This document shows positions 1-7,337 of a DNA stretch of 14,919 nucleotides, piece after piece. The position numbers were made by a program, and so were the translations under genes. Position 1 is the first letter of the stretch; every line of letters starts with the position of its first letter. Below the pieces are notes generated by a model, which saw only the letters and a list, made by a program, of their open reading frames with translations, ran no database searches and had not been told where the DNA came from. The DNA comes from DATAXV01 sp036272915 (GTDB taxonomy: Bacteria; Chloroflexota; Dormibacteria; Dormibacterales; Dormibacteraceae): assembly GCA_036272915.1 (NCBI GenBank), contig DATAXV010000113.1, forward strand, positions 1 through 14,919, given 5' to 3'.

Positions 1-279
1 CGCCGGGAGTTCCCTGAGTTCCTCGGCGCCGTGAGCCACGTCGGCATGCTCGGCCGGGAGGGTGCCGTCGCGGCGCTCGCCGAGCGGGCCGACCGTCTGT
101 CCACGCTCGTCGGTGAGGACGAGCGGCGGCTGGGTCGGGCGCTGGCCGCCGGCGGCGTCCCGAGGCTGTTCGTCATCGAGGCCGAATACTCGCTGGCGAT
201 GCTGCGCGCGGAGAGGGACTGGGTCCTCTCCGTCGTGGACGAGATCAAGACGGGCGGACTCGAATGGCCCACACCCTGA
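1..279 (+). CDS. PadR-family transcriptional regulator, C-terminal part (5' end outside window)
   Basis: The reading frame is open from the left edge, so only the last 92 codons are seen. The segment has the look of the PadR/Vir-type C-terminal helical domain: a repeated long helix and a terminal block reading AEYSLAMLRAERDWV followed by an Ile-Lys-rich helix and a final Leu-Glu-Trp, which is how many PadR regulators end. The N-terminal winged helix that binds DNA lies off the window, so the operator class and ligand cannot be judged. The stop falls 17 nt before the next start, so the regulator probably shares a transcript with the downstream glycosidase-like gene and may control it. In the PadR family the C-terminal domain serves dimerisation. 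The family call is fairly safe; the role is inferred. Confidence 0.75.
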   Translation, partial: RREFPEFLGAVSHVGMLGREGAVAALAERADRLSTLVGEDERRLGRALAAGGVPRLFVIEAEYSLAMLRAERDWVLSVVDEIKTGGLEWPTP

Positions 280-296
280 GAGAGAAGGAGGAAGGA

Positions 297-1280
297 ATGG
301 CGGAGAGCGGCACACGAGGAGGACTCACGTTCGGCATCTATCCGGGCAGCGCCATCGGACACGTCGTGCCGCCGGGCCCCGCGGACTGCCCGGATCGGAT
401 CACCCAGGCGCTCGACCTGCTCCAGGGCGGTGACGGGCGACCGTTCGTCGTCCGCGCCTATCACGCCTTCGTCGACCCGGCCGACGCCGTCCACACCGCG
501 ACGCAGCAGACGCCGGCGGACTATGAGCGCTACGCCGGACGAGGCAGGAAGCTTGACCTCGTCGTCCAGTACCACTCACGATCCGGCGACGTCGAGGGCT
601 ACTGCGGCTTCATCGAGCGCCTGATCGCACGCCACGGCCCGATCCTCGCAAACATCCAGATCGCCGAGGAGCCCAACATCACCGACGATCCCTATCTCGA
701 CGGCTCGTATCCGGGCGTCACCGAGGCGATCATCGCGGGGGTCCACACGGCGAGGGAAGCGGCGATCGGAGAGGGGTATGCGGACCTGAGGGTGGGCTGC
801 AACAGCGCGCCCCTCCTGGGTGCCGACGTCAGCTTCTTCTCGGACCTCACCCGCGTCGGTGGAGAACGGTTCGTGGCCGAGCTCGACTATGTCGGGCTCG
901 ACTTCTTCCCCGACGTGTTCCGGCCGATCACGCCGGATCGCCTCCCGGCCGTCGTCGAGGGCCTTCTGCGATCCCATCGCCGTGACGTCCTGGCGCCGGC
1001 CGGGCTCGGAGATCTTCCCCTGGTCATCACCGAGCACGGCTGGCCCACCGGCCCTGCCCGTCCGGTGGAGCGTCAGGTCGAGGTCGTCCGGGCAGTGCTC
1101 GAGGTGATTGGTCGCAACGCCGAGGAGCTCAACATCACCGGCTACACGCACCACTCCCTGCGCGACTCGCGGTCCGCGGGACACGGCCTCTTCAGCCGGT
1201 TCGGACTGATGACCGACGACTACAGTCCCAAGCCCGCCTTCCACGCCTATCGGGAACTCATCGCCACGCTCGCGCCATGA
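297..1280 (+). CDS. Glycosidase-like (clan GH-A type) TIM-barrel protein, 327 aa
   Basis: The ATG at 297 was chosen because it follows a GAAGGAGGAAG ribosome binding site; an in-frame start at 264 would overlap the previous gene. The protein has features of a (beta/alpha)8 glycoside hydrolase: an AEEPN motif with Glu124/Glu125 in the place of the usual acid/base at the end of strand 4, and ITEHGWPTG near residue 244 with Glu246 as candidate nucleophile at the end of strand 7. A Trp usual at strand 8 is not evident; instead YTHHSLRDS lies there. No signal peptide is seen, so the protein is probably cytoplasmic. It ends in PKPAFHAYRELIA, a helix common at the end of such barrels. I do not recognise a numbered GH family, and the substrate is unknown; similar proteins are often left as hypothetical. 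It follows the PadR gene by 17 nt and converges on the AraC gene. Confidence 0.6.
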   Translation: MAESGTRGGLTFGIYPGSAIGHVVPPGPADCPDRITQALDLLQGGDGRPFVVRAYHAFVDPADAVHTATQQTPADYERYAGRGRKLDLVVQYHSRSGDVEGYCGFIERLIARHGPILANIQIAEEPNITDDPYLDGSYPGVTEAIIAGVHTAREAAIGEGYADLRVGCNSAPLLGADVSFFSDLTRVGGERFVAELDYVGLDFFPDVFRPITPDRLPAVVEGLLRSHRRDVLAPAGLGDLPLVITEHGWPTGPARPVERQVEVVRAVLEVIGRNAEELNITGYTHHSLRDSRSAGHGLFSRFGLMTDDYSPKPAFHAYRELIATLAP

Positions 1281-1302
1281 CGGGGTTGGCGGCAGGCGTT
1301 CC

Positions 1303-2247
1303 TCACAGGCCGGCGCTGACGGTCGCGGCCTCGCGGAGACGTTCCACGTCGCGGATGGGCGGGGCCCCGAACAGCCTCTTGTACTCGCGGTTGAAGTGCG
1401 AGGCGTCCTCGTACCCGACGCGGTACCCGGCGCTCGCCGCGTCCATCTGCTCGCCGAGCATCAGCCGGCGCGCCTCCTGGAGCCGGAGCTGCTTCTGGAA
1501 CTGAAGCGGGCTCATCCCGGTGACCGCCTTGAAGTGGTGGTGGAAGCCGGAGACGCTCATCCCGACGTCGCGTGCCACCTCCTCGATGCGCAGCGGCTGG
1601 TCGTAGGTGGTGCGAAGCCGCTCCACCGCCCCGGTGATCGGGTGGGTGGAACCGCCCAGGGCGGCGATCTGACTGAGCCTGGCCCCCTGCTCGCCGACCA
1701 GGAGGCGATAGATGATCTCCCGCGTCACCAGCGGCGCCAGGTAGCGGGCCTCGGACGGCGCCTCCAGAAGCCGGACCAGGCGGACCACCGCGTCCAGGAG
1801 TCCGGCGTCCAGCGGGCTGACGTCGATCGCCGTCACCGCCGATGGGGCGCGCGGGGAGGGATGGCCGGCCTCGACCAGGACGGATCCGACCAGGGAGGCG
1901 TCGAGCCCGAGGAGCACGCTCAGGTACGGCCGCTCCGGCGACGCCTCGACGATGCGCGTGGCGATCGGCAGCTCGATCGTCGCGATGAGGTAGTGGGCGG
2001 GGTCGTAGCGGTACCGGCTCTCGCCGAGCAGGATCTCCTTGCTGCCCTGGGCGATCACGCACAGGGTGGGATAGGAGACGCTCGGCCCCAGCTCGGTCGG
2101 GGATGAGGCGCGGCGGAGCCGGAGACCCGGCAGCGGATCGGTCGTGCCGTCCTCGCTGACGGCCCGATTCAGGCGGTCGATCAGTTCCTCGCGGTTGACC
2201 TGCGCACGCTCCAGCTCGCGGGACGGCACAGCGCGACTCGAGTTCAT
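1303..2247 (-). CDS. AraC-family transcriptional regulator with AraC_N-type effector domain, 314 aa
   Basis: The C-terminal third (about residues 205-305) is a double helix-turn-helix AraC/XylS domain, with RIEEVARDVGMSVSGFHHHF as the first HTH and AGYRVGYEDASHFNREYKRLFG as the second, highly conserved one. The N-terminal 190 residues match the AraC_N type (LGPSVSYPTLCVIAQGSKEI, then RYRYDPAHYLIATIELPI), a cupin-like ligand-binding domain found in regulators that stand beside oxidoreductase genes. The ATG at 2247 has GAGGT about 12 nt upstream. The gene is divergent from the MFS-dehydrogenase operon across 274 nt that hold an inverted repeat, so it most likely controls both itself and that operon. 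In this family such regulators answer small organic or electrophilic compounds, but the ligand cannot be read here. Confidence 0.9.
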   Translation of the reverse strand: MNSSRAVPSRELERAQVNREELIDRLNRAVSEDGTTDPLPGLRLRRASSPTELGPSVSYPTLCVIAQGSKEILLGESRYRYDPAHYLIATIELPIATRIVEASPERPYLSVLLGLDASLVGSVLVEAGHPSPRAPSAVTAIDVSPLDAGLLDAVVRLVRLLEAPSEARYLAPLVTREIIYRLLVGEQGARLSQIAALGGSTHPITGAVERLRTTYDQPLRIEEVARDVGMSVSGFHHHFKAVTGMSPLQFQKQLRLQEARRLMLGEQMDAASAGYRVGYEDASHFNREYKRLFGAPPIRDVERLREAATVSAGL

Positions 2248-2521
2248 CGGCGTCGGTTACCTCGTCCGAGCAAAGGGCGGGTTGGGATTGCAGGATGGTA
2301 CAAGCATCCTGCAGGATCATCATACCTCTCGTAGTCGTCTGCCTCATAGCTTAGTTCTTGGCCGTGGAAGTCATGAACGAGACTGATCAGAGGTCTGGAC
2401 TTCTGTTCAATCGGGATCCGCATCCGAGCGGACGCGCACGCCTCTTCGCCCGACACGGGCGCCCTCCGGAGACCTGGTCGAGGCCGGTGGGTTGACGCGC
2501 GAAAGAGACAAGGAGAGTTAG
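2248..2521. promoter_or_regulatory. Divergent promoter region between the AraC regulator and the MFS-to-esterase operon
   Basis: This 274-nt gap separates two divergent starts and has lower GC than its flanks. It contains the operator-like inverted repeat described separately. On the minus strand TATGAT (2319-2324) is a possible -10 for the AraC gene, but no good -35 is seen at 17 nt, so the promoter call is tentative. No convincing sigma70 pair was found on the plus strand, as expected if the AraC protein activates a weak promoter. Confidence 0.6.
2289..2317. promoter_or_regulatory. Operator-like inverted repeat, candidate AraC-protein binding site
   Basis: TGCAGGATG (2289-2297) and CATCCTGCA (2305-2313) form a perfect 9-bp inverted repeat around the 7-nt spacer GTACAAG. 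The core GCAGGAT also recurs as a direct copy at 2311-2317, overlapping the right arm, so three half-sites lie in 28 nt. The place, between a regulator and its presumed target operon, makes an operator likely. AraC-type proteins bind such repeated half-sites; that this protein binds here is inference. Confidence 0.65.
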
Positions 2522-4042
2522 TTGCCAGTCATCAGCAGGGCGGCGTCGCCGGAGACGGCGACCGCAACCGCCCCGGAGCCCGGCCGAGCGCTGGCGGACG
2601 GGCGGCGAAACCCGACTTCGCCGGGCTCGCGCCGGACGCTGGCCGTCGCCGTGGCCGGGACGCTGCTGACCCTGGTCGCCTTCACGGTTCCGCTGACAAC
2701 CCTGACTAGCACGGCCGCCGGCCTCGGGCTCGGCGGCGGCGCTCAGGCCTGGCTGCTGAGCGGCATGAGCCTCGGATCCGCCGTCGCGCTGCTCGCCAGC
2801 GGCGCGATCGGCGACGACCACGGGCGGCGCCGCACGTTCCTGGCCGGAGCAGTCGTGCTGGCCGCCGCCTCGGTCCTCGGCGCGCTCGCTCCGAGCGCGC
2901 TCCTGCTGGTCGGCGCCCGGGTCCTTCAGGGCGTCGGTGGAGCGGCGATCGTGGCCTGCAGCCTGGGGCTCATCGCGTCCGCCTTCCCCGAAGGTCCAGG
3001 GCGGGCGCGGGCGACCGGCGTCTGGGGCGCCGCGATCGGTGCCGGGGTCGCGATCGGTCCGCTCGTCGCCGGCGGGCTGGACGTGGCCGGTGGCTGGCGG
3101 CTGCCCTACGTCGCCACCGCAATCGGCGCGGCTCTGCTCGCGGCCGTCGGAGGCGCCCTCCTGCGCGAGTCCCGAGCTCGCCGGCCGGGGCGGGTCGACC
3201 TGGCCGGCACGCTCCTGCTCGGGGTGGCCCTCGCCGCGCTGCTCGCGGGCCTGATCGAGGGCCGATCGGGTTGGGACCGGCCGGCCACGATCGGGCTGCT
3301 GGCCCTGGGACTGGTCGCCGCGGCGGCCTTCACCCTGGCCGAGCGCAGGATCGCGGCGCCGATGCTCGACCTGGACCTGTTCCGCCACCCGGACTTCACC
3401 GGCGCGACCGCGGCCGCGCTGGCATCCGGCGCCGGCGTGCTGTCACTGCTGTCGCTCATTCCCACGCTGCTCGAGCGGACGATGGGGGTGGGCGCGATCC
3501 TCGCCGCCGTGGTCCTGCTCGCCTGGTCCGCGACCAGCGCCCTGACCGCCCTCGGCGCCCGGTGGCTGCCCGGGTCGGTCTCGCCGCGGGCGCAGCTGAT
3601 CGGCGGGTTGGTCGGGGTCGCCGCCGGTCAGCTGGCGCTCGCCGGGCTCACCCCCGACGCCTCGATCTGGCGGCTGCTGCCGGGGATGCTGGTGGCGGGT
3701 GCCGCCAACGGGGTCCTGAACGCCGCCCTCGGCCGCCAGGCGGTGGCCACCGTGCCCGCCGACCGCGCGGCGATGGGCAGCGGAGCGAACAACACCGCCC
3801 GCTACCTCGGCTCGGCCCTGGGGCTCACCGTCGTCACCGTGATCCTCACCCACGCCGGCGGCTCCGGTCCCGATGGGCTGATCGCCGGCTGGAATGTGGC
3901 CGCGCCGGTCACCGCCGCCATATCGCTGGCGGGCGCGGTCCTGCTCCTCGCCCTTCGCCGGCCGAGGTTGAGCCGGGCGGGGGGAGCCGACCCCATCGCC
4001 GATCCACCCGCTCTCGGTGAGAGCGCATTCCTCGAGGACTGA
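2522..4042 (+). CDS. MFS drug exporter, DHA2 (14-TM, QacA/EmrB-like) type, 506 aa
   Basis: The TTG at 2522 follows AGGAGAG by 4 nt, and the residues after it run into a normal cytoplasmic tail, so TTG is taken as the start. After about 38 polar residues come many hydrophobic segments, consistent with 14 membrane spans. Motif A of the major facilitator superfamily is GAIGDDHGRRRTF (about 94-106), motif B is around Arg133 (GARVLQGVGG), and the drug-antiporter motif C is GAAIGAGVAIGPLVAGG (about 169-185). These are marks of proton-coupled drug/H+ antiporters of the DHA2 class, located in the plasma membrane. It is the first gene of the operon and ends 4 nt before the next start, so translation is probably coupled. 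It likely exports a toxic compound connected with the enzymes downstream; the substrate is not readable from sequence. Confidence 0.9.
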   Translation: MPVISRAASPETATATAPEPGRALADGRRNPTSPGSRRTLAVAVAGTLLTLVAFTVPLTTLTSTAAGLGLGGGAQAWLLSGMSLGSAVALLASGAIGDDHGRRRTFLAGAVVLAAASVLGALAPSALLLVGARVLQGVGGAAIVACSLGLIASAFPEGPGRARATGVWGAAIGAGVAIGPLVAGGLDVAGGWRLPYVATAIGAALLAAVGGALLRESRARRPGRVDLAGTLLLGVALAALLAGLIEGRSGWDRPATIGLLALGLVAAAAFTLAERRIAAPMLDLDLFRHPDFTGATAAALASGAGVLSLLSLIPTLLERTMGVGAILAAVVLLAWSATSALTALGARWLPGSVSPRAQLIGGLVGVAAGQLALAGLTPDASIWRLLPGMLVAGAANGVLNAALGRQAVATVPADRAAMGSGANNTARYLGSALGLTVVTVILTHAGGSGPDGLIAGWNVAAPVTAAISLAGAVLLLALRRPRLSRAGGADPIADPPALGESAFLED

Positions 4043-4046
4043 AGAG

Positions 4047-4373
4047 ATGGACGTGAACAAGGAGCCCTCAGGGGCACAGAGGATGTTCGGTGACTTCGCG
4101 CCGGCGCTGGTCGGCTTCACCGACGACGTGCTGTTCGGGCAGGTCTGGGAGCGTCCGGAGCTGTCGCCCAGGGACCGGAGCCTGGTCACCGTCGCCGCCC
4201 TGGTCGCGACCGGCAGCACCGAGCAGCTCACCCACCACCTCGCCCGGGCCAGGACCAACGGCGTCAGCGAGGAGGAGCTGATCGAGCTGATCACCCACCT
4301 CGCCTTCTACGCCGGATGGCCCCGGGCGATGTCCGCCATGACCGTCGCGCGGCGGGTCCTCGGGACCGAGTAG
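4047..4373 (+). CDS. Carboxymuconolactone decarboxylase family protein, 108 aa
   Basis: The ATG at 4047 lies 4 nt after the MFS stop and suits the usual length of this all-helical family. The core reads SPRDRSLVTVAALVATGSTEQLTHHLARA, then NGVSEEELIELITHLAFYAGWPRAMSA, which is the CMD signature. It lacks the CxxC pair of AhpD-type members, so it is closer to the gamma-carboxymuconolactone decarboxylase branch that has no redox cysteines. In true PcaC the protein decarboxylates a lactone in protocatechuate breakdown, but no other protocatechuate gene is near. Many such small proteins stand beside AraC regulators, alcohol dehydrogenases and cupins with unknown reaction. A 46-nt gap with a GC-rich repeat leads to the dehydrogenase. 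Confidence 0.88.
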   Translation: MDVNKEPSGAQRMFGDFAPALVGFTDDVLFGQVWERPELSPRDRSLVTVAALVATGSTEQLTHHLARARTNGVSEEELIELITHLAFYAGWPRAMSAMTVARRVLGTE

Positions 4374-4419
4374 CGCCGGCCGCGCCGCCGGCCGCCAATC
4401 ACTGAAACGGAGAGCAACC

Positions 4420-5436
4420 ATGCGAGGAGCTGTCATCCACGGTCCCTGGGACGTTCGGGTCGAGGACCGCGCCGAGCCGGAGATCGTCGAGCCGACCGAC
4501 GCCCTGATCCGGACGGTCGCCACCTGCGTGTGCGGATCGGACCTGTGGGACTACCGCGGCGTCAATCAGGTTCCGGCGCCGAAGCCGATCGGGCACGAGT
4601 ACTGCGGCATCGTCGAGGAGGTCGGCGCCGAGGTCGGCTCGATCAGCCCGGGCCAGTTCGTGATCGGATCGTTCTTCGCCTCCGACAACACCTGCCCCAA
4701 CTGCCGTGCCGGATTCCAGGCCTCGTGCCAGCACCGGTTCCACATGACCGGCTGCCAGGCCGAGCTGATCCGGGTGCCGATGGCCGACGGGACCCTGGTG
4801 GCCACGCCCGAGATGCCGGTGGACCGGCTCGTCCCCAGCCTTCTCAGCCTGTCCGACGTGATGAGCACGGGGTGGTTCGCCGCCGTCTGCGCCGGGGTCG
4901 AGGCGGGCATGACCGTCGCCGTCGTCGGTGACGGCGCGGTCGGATTGTGCGCCGTCATCGCCGCGTCGCGGATGGGAGCCGGTCGGGTCATCGCCATGAG
5001 CGGGCACGAGCCGCGGCAGAGGCTGGCCGTCGAGTTCGGCGCCACCGACATCGTCACCGAGCGGGGCGACGAGGGCGTCGCCCGGATCCGGGAGATGACC
5101 GAGGGCGTCGGCGCGGACGCCGTGCTCGAGTGCGTCGGCACGGAGGAGTCGATGCAGCAGGCGCTGCGCTCGACCCGGGCCGGGGGCATCGTCGGCTACG
5201 TCGGGGTGCCGCACGGGGTGAGCCTTCCCGGTGACCAGCTCTTCTTCTCGCACGTCGGGCTGCGGGGCGGTCCGGCACCGGTGCGGCGGTTCCTGCCCGA
5301 TCTCATCCAGCTGGTGTGGGAGGACCGGATCGATCCGGGCCGGGTCTTCGACCTCACCCTGCCCCTGGAGCAGGTCGCCGAGGGCTACCGGGCGATGGAC
5401 GAGCGACGCGCCATCAAGGCGCTGCTGCGTCCGTAG
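4420..5436 (+). CDS. Zinc-dependent alcohol dehydrogenase (MDR superfamily), 338 aa
   Basis: The gene starts at an ATG behind CGGAGAG. The N-terminal catalytic domain has CVCGSDLWDYRG (Cys38, Asp41) and IGHEYCG (His59, Glu60), the catalytic zinc ligands, with Asp146 in LSDVMSTGW as the likely further ligand. The structural-zinc lobe is a short version, TCPNCRAGFQASC (Cys92, Cys95, Cys103), with three cysteines; this is usual in one bacterial subgroup and need not mean loss of function. The Rossmann fold is at VAVVGDGAVG (about 166-175). After strand 2 comes MSGHEPR with no acidic residue at its end, which favours NADP(H) over NAD(H) by analogy. It should oxidise or reduce a small alcohol/aldehyde in the cytoplasm. 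It sits mid-operon, with an aldo/keto reductase downstream as a second carbonyl-active enzyme. Confidence 0.92.
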   Translation: MRGAVIHGPWDVRVEDRAEPEIVEPTDALIRTVATCVCGSDLWDYRGVNQVPAPKPIGHEYCGIVEEVGAEVGSISPGQFVIGSFFASDNTCPNCRAGFQASCQHRFHMTGCQAELIRVPMADGTLVATPEMPVDRLVPSLLSLSDVMSTGWFAAVCAGVEAGMTVAVVGDGAVGLCAVIAASRMGAGRVIAMSGHEPRQRLAVEFGATDIVTERGDEGVARIREMTEGVGADAVLECVGTEESMQQALRSTRAGGIVGYVGVPHGVSLPGDQLFFSHVGLRGGPAPVRRFLPDLIQLVWEDRIDPGRVFDLTLPLEQVAEGYRAMDERRAIKALLRP

Positions 5437-5490
5437 GAGAGATGAGCGATGGTGAATCCGCATGATTCCGTGGATGGAGGTGGCGTTTCG

Positions 5491-5873
5491 ATGACGGCAT
5501 GGACCGCCGGTGAGCTGACACGGATCGGAGCCGCGCGCGAGGTCGAGATCGCCCCCCTTCGAGGTGACGGCTCTCCGCAGGCCCCGGTCGTGGTGTGGGT
5601 GGTCCGACACGGCGACGAGCTGTTCGTCCGCTCCTGGCGCGGGACCGATGGGGTCTGGTTCCGCCGCGCCCGGCGGAACCGGCGAGGCGTGGTGATCGCC
5701 GGTGGAGCGAGCGTCGAGGTCGGCTTCGTCGAGGCGCCGGCGCTCTGAACGACGAGGTCGACGCCGCCTACCGCGGGAAGTACGGCCGTGCGGGGTCCTA
5801 CGTCGACCAGATGGTGAGCAGGCAGGCGCGGGCGACCACGGTCAAGCTGGTGCCACGGCGCGCGACCGCCTAG
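5491..5873 (+). pseudogene. DUF2255 family gene split by a -1 frameshift near 5735-5746
   Basis: The ATG at 5491 follows GGAGGTGG at 5477-5484 and is preferred to the in-frame ATG at 5449. The first frame reads MTAWTAGELTRIGAAREVEI and on to VVWVVRHGDELFVRSWRG and VGFVEAPAL before a TGA at 5746. This is the N-terminal two thirds of DUF2255. The rest of the domain continues at once in another frame: ALNDEVDAAYRGKYGR, then SYVDQMVSRQARATT and VKLVPR, ending at 5873. Adding one base between about 5735 and 5742 would rejoin both parts into a normal protein of about 127 aa. No slippery heptamer is seen, so programmed shifting is unlikely; either the gene is broken or the sequence has a one-base error. 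The downstream stop sits 18 nt before the aldo/keto reductase, as expected of an intact operon. The function of the family is unknown. Confidence 0.85.
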
Positions 5874-5891
5874 AGGAGAAACGAGAAGACC

Positions 5892-6881
5892 ATGAAGAAG
5901 CGCAAGCTCGGCAACGGTGGGCTCGAGGTCTCGGCCATCGGGCTCGGCTGCATGGGCATGAGCCAGAGCTACGGGCCCGCGCCGGAGCGCGGGGAGAACA
6001 TCGCCCTCATCCGTTCCGCGGTCGATCGCGGCGTCACCTTCTTCGACACCGCGCAGTCCTACGGCCCGTTCGTGAACGAGGAGCTGGTCGGGGAGGCGCT
6101 GGCGCCGGTTCGGGACAGCGTCGTCATCGCCACCAAGTTCGGCCACAACTTCGGGCCCAACGGCGAGCCGCGAGGCCTGAACAGCCGGCCCGACTACATC
6201 AGGGAGATGATCGAGGGCTCGCTTCGCCGGCTCCGGATCGGCACCATCGACCTCTTCTACCAGCACCGCGTCGACCCCGACGTCCCCATCGAGGAGGTGG
6301 CGGGTGCGGTCAGGGACCTGATCCAGGAGGGGAAGGTCCGGCACTTCGGCATGTCCGAGGCGGCGGCGCAGACGATCCGGCGCGCCCACGCCGTGCAGCC
6401 GGTGGCGGCCGTGCAGAGCGAGTACTCGCTGTGGTGGCGGCGTCCGGAGGCGGAGGTGCTGCCGGCGCTGGAGGAGCTGGGGATCGGCTTCGTCCCCTAC
6501 AGCCCGCTGGGCAAGGGCTTCCTCACCGGGACCATCGACGAGAAGGCGGTGTTCTCCGACAACGACATCCGGAACACGATCCCCCGCTTCACGGCCGACG
6601 CCCGGAGGACGAACTACGCGCTGATCGATCGGGTCCGCGACATCGCGCAGAGGAAGGGAGCCTCGCCCGCGCAGATCGCCCTCGCCTGGCTGCTGGCGCA
6701 GAAGCCCTGGATCGCACCCATCCCGGGAACCCGGAGGCTGGAGCGCCTGGAGGAGAACATCGGCGCCGCCGAGGTCGAGCTCTCGCCCGAGGATCTGGCC
6801 GACATCGAGGCCGCGGCCTCCGAGGTGAGCGTGCAGGGTGCTCGATACCCCGAGCATCTGGAGCGGCTCACCGGCCGCTGA
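5892..6881 (+). CDS. Aldo/keto reductase, 329 aa
   Basis: The protein begins KKRKLGNGGLEVSAIGLGCMGM, the standard opening of the aldo/keto reductase barrel that resembles AKR13-type and YajO/YhdN-type enzymes. The catalytic tetrad is present: Asp52 and Tyr57 in FFDTAQSYG, Lys82 in IATKFG, and His125 in LFYQHRVD. The NADPH-binding end is also present as IPGTRRLERLEENIGA. Length is normal for the family. It should reduce aldehydes or ketones with NADPH in the cytoplasm. The gene has GAGGAGAA upstream overlapping the stop of the DUF2255 gene, and its own stop lies 16 nt before the cupin start, so it is inside the operon. Together with the zinc dehydrogenase it suggests carbonyl metabolism; the substrate is unknown. 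Confidence 0.93.
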   Translation: MKKRKLGNGGLEVSAIGLGCMGMSQSYGPAPERGENIALIRSAVDRGVTFFDTAQSYGPFVNEELVGEALAPVRDSVVIATKFGHNFGPNGEPRGLNSRPDYIREMIEGSLRRLRIGTIDLFYQHRVDPDVPIEEVAGAVRDLIQEGKVRHFGMSEAAAQTIRRAHAVQPVAAVQSEYSLWWRRPEAEVLPALEELGIGFVPYSPLGKGFLTGTIDEKAVFSDNDIRNTIPRFTADARRTNYALIDRVRDIAQRKGASPAQIALAWLLAQKPWIAPIPGTRRLERLEENIGAAEVELSPEDLADIEAAASEVSVQGARYPEHLERLTGR

Positions 6882-6897
6882 TGATGGGAGAGGCACG

Positions 6898-7308
6898 ATG
6901 AAGATCACCAGGAACACCAGGTCTGGGGCAGGCCCCAGCGACTGGTTCACGGGAACCGTCTACATCGACGCCGCGGCCGCCCCCTCGGACGGCTCCCAGC
7001 TGACGGCCAGCATCGTCCACTTCATGCCCGGTGCCCGCACCGCCTGGCACACGCACCCGCACGGACAGACGATCTACGTCACCGAGGGAATCGGGCTCAC
7101 CCAGCGTCGAGGCGGTCCCATCGAGGTGATCAGGCCCGGTGACCGCGTGTTCTTCGAGCCCGGTGAGGACCACTGGCACGGCGCCTCGCCGAACCGCCTG
7201 ATGTCCCACGTGGCGATGCTCCCGGTCGGGGAGGAGGGCAGGAGCGCCGACTGGGGACCCCACGTCACGGACGAGGAATACGCGGCGGCCCCGGCCATCG
7301 AAGGCTGA
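6898..7308 (+). CDS. Single-domain cupin of the hydroxynitrile-lyase-like type, 136 aa
   Basis: The ATG at 6898 has GGGAGAGG upstream and gives the normal size. Cupin motif 1 is WHTHPHGQTIYVTEG, supplying His51, His53 and Gln57; motif 2 is PGEDHWHGASPN, supplying His92 (or His94). This His-His-Gln-His set is the metal site of the manganese cupins related to bacterial (R)-selective hydroxynitrile lyases such as GtHNL. Database entries of this kind are often named (R)-mandelonitrile lyase, but most have no proven activity, and proteins like it are common beside CMD-like proteins and AraC-controlled dehydrogenases. It is likely cytoplasmic, with 16 nt to the gene before and 29 nt to the gene after. 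The fold and metal site are firm; the reaction is open. Confidence 0.88.
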   Translation: MKITRNTRSGAGPSDWFTGTVYIDAAAAPSDGSQLTASIVHFMPGARTAWHTHPHGQTIYVTEGIGLTQRRGGPIEVIRPGDRVFFEPGEDHWHGASPNRLMSHVAMLPVGEEGRSADWGPHVTDEEYAAAPAIEG

Positions 7309-7337
7309 CCAGCAACTGACACCGGAGGTGCTCCGCG

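Noticed and set aside
1247..2347. Long minus-strand 366-codon frame over the AraC gene
   Set aside because: Arg/Pro/Gly-rich translation without domains; it is a shadow of the AraC gene in another frame.
2387..3388. 333-codon minus-strand frame opposite the MFS gene
   Set aside because: Low-complexity Arg/Gln/Gly-rich product and the plus strand has clear MFS motifs, so it is a GC-rich shadow.
4374..4393. GC-rich repeat (two GCCGGC copies) between the CMD-like and dehydrogenase genes as an attenuator or terminator
   Set aside because: GCCGGC is itself palindromic and common in this composition; the possible stem is 6 bp only and has no further support.
4690..4740. Loss of a structural-zinc cysteine in the alcohol dehydrogenase as a sign of decay
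   Set aside because: The short TCPNCRAGFQASC form is normal in one bacterial MDR subgroup, so it is not a defect.
5735..5748. Programmed -1 frameshifting in the DUF2255 gene
   Set aside because: No slippery heptamer and no evident downstream stimulator hairpin; an indel is the simpler reading.
5385..6950. 521-codon minus-strand frame opposite the aldo/keto reductase
   Set aside because: No recognisable domain; the plus strand has the full AKR tetrad and operon spacing.
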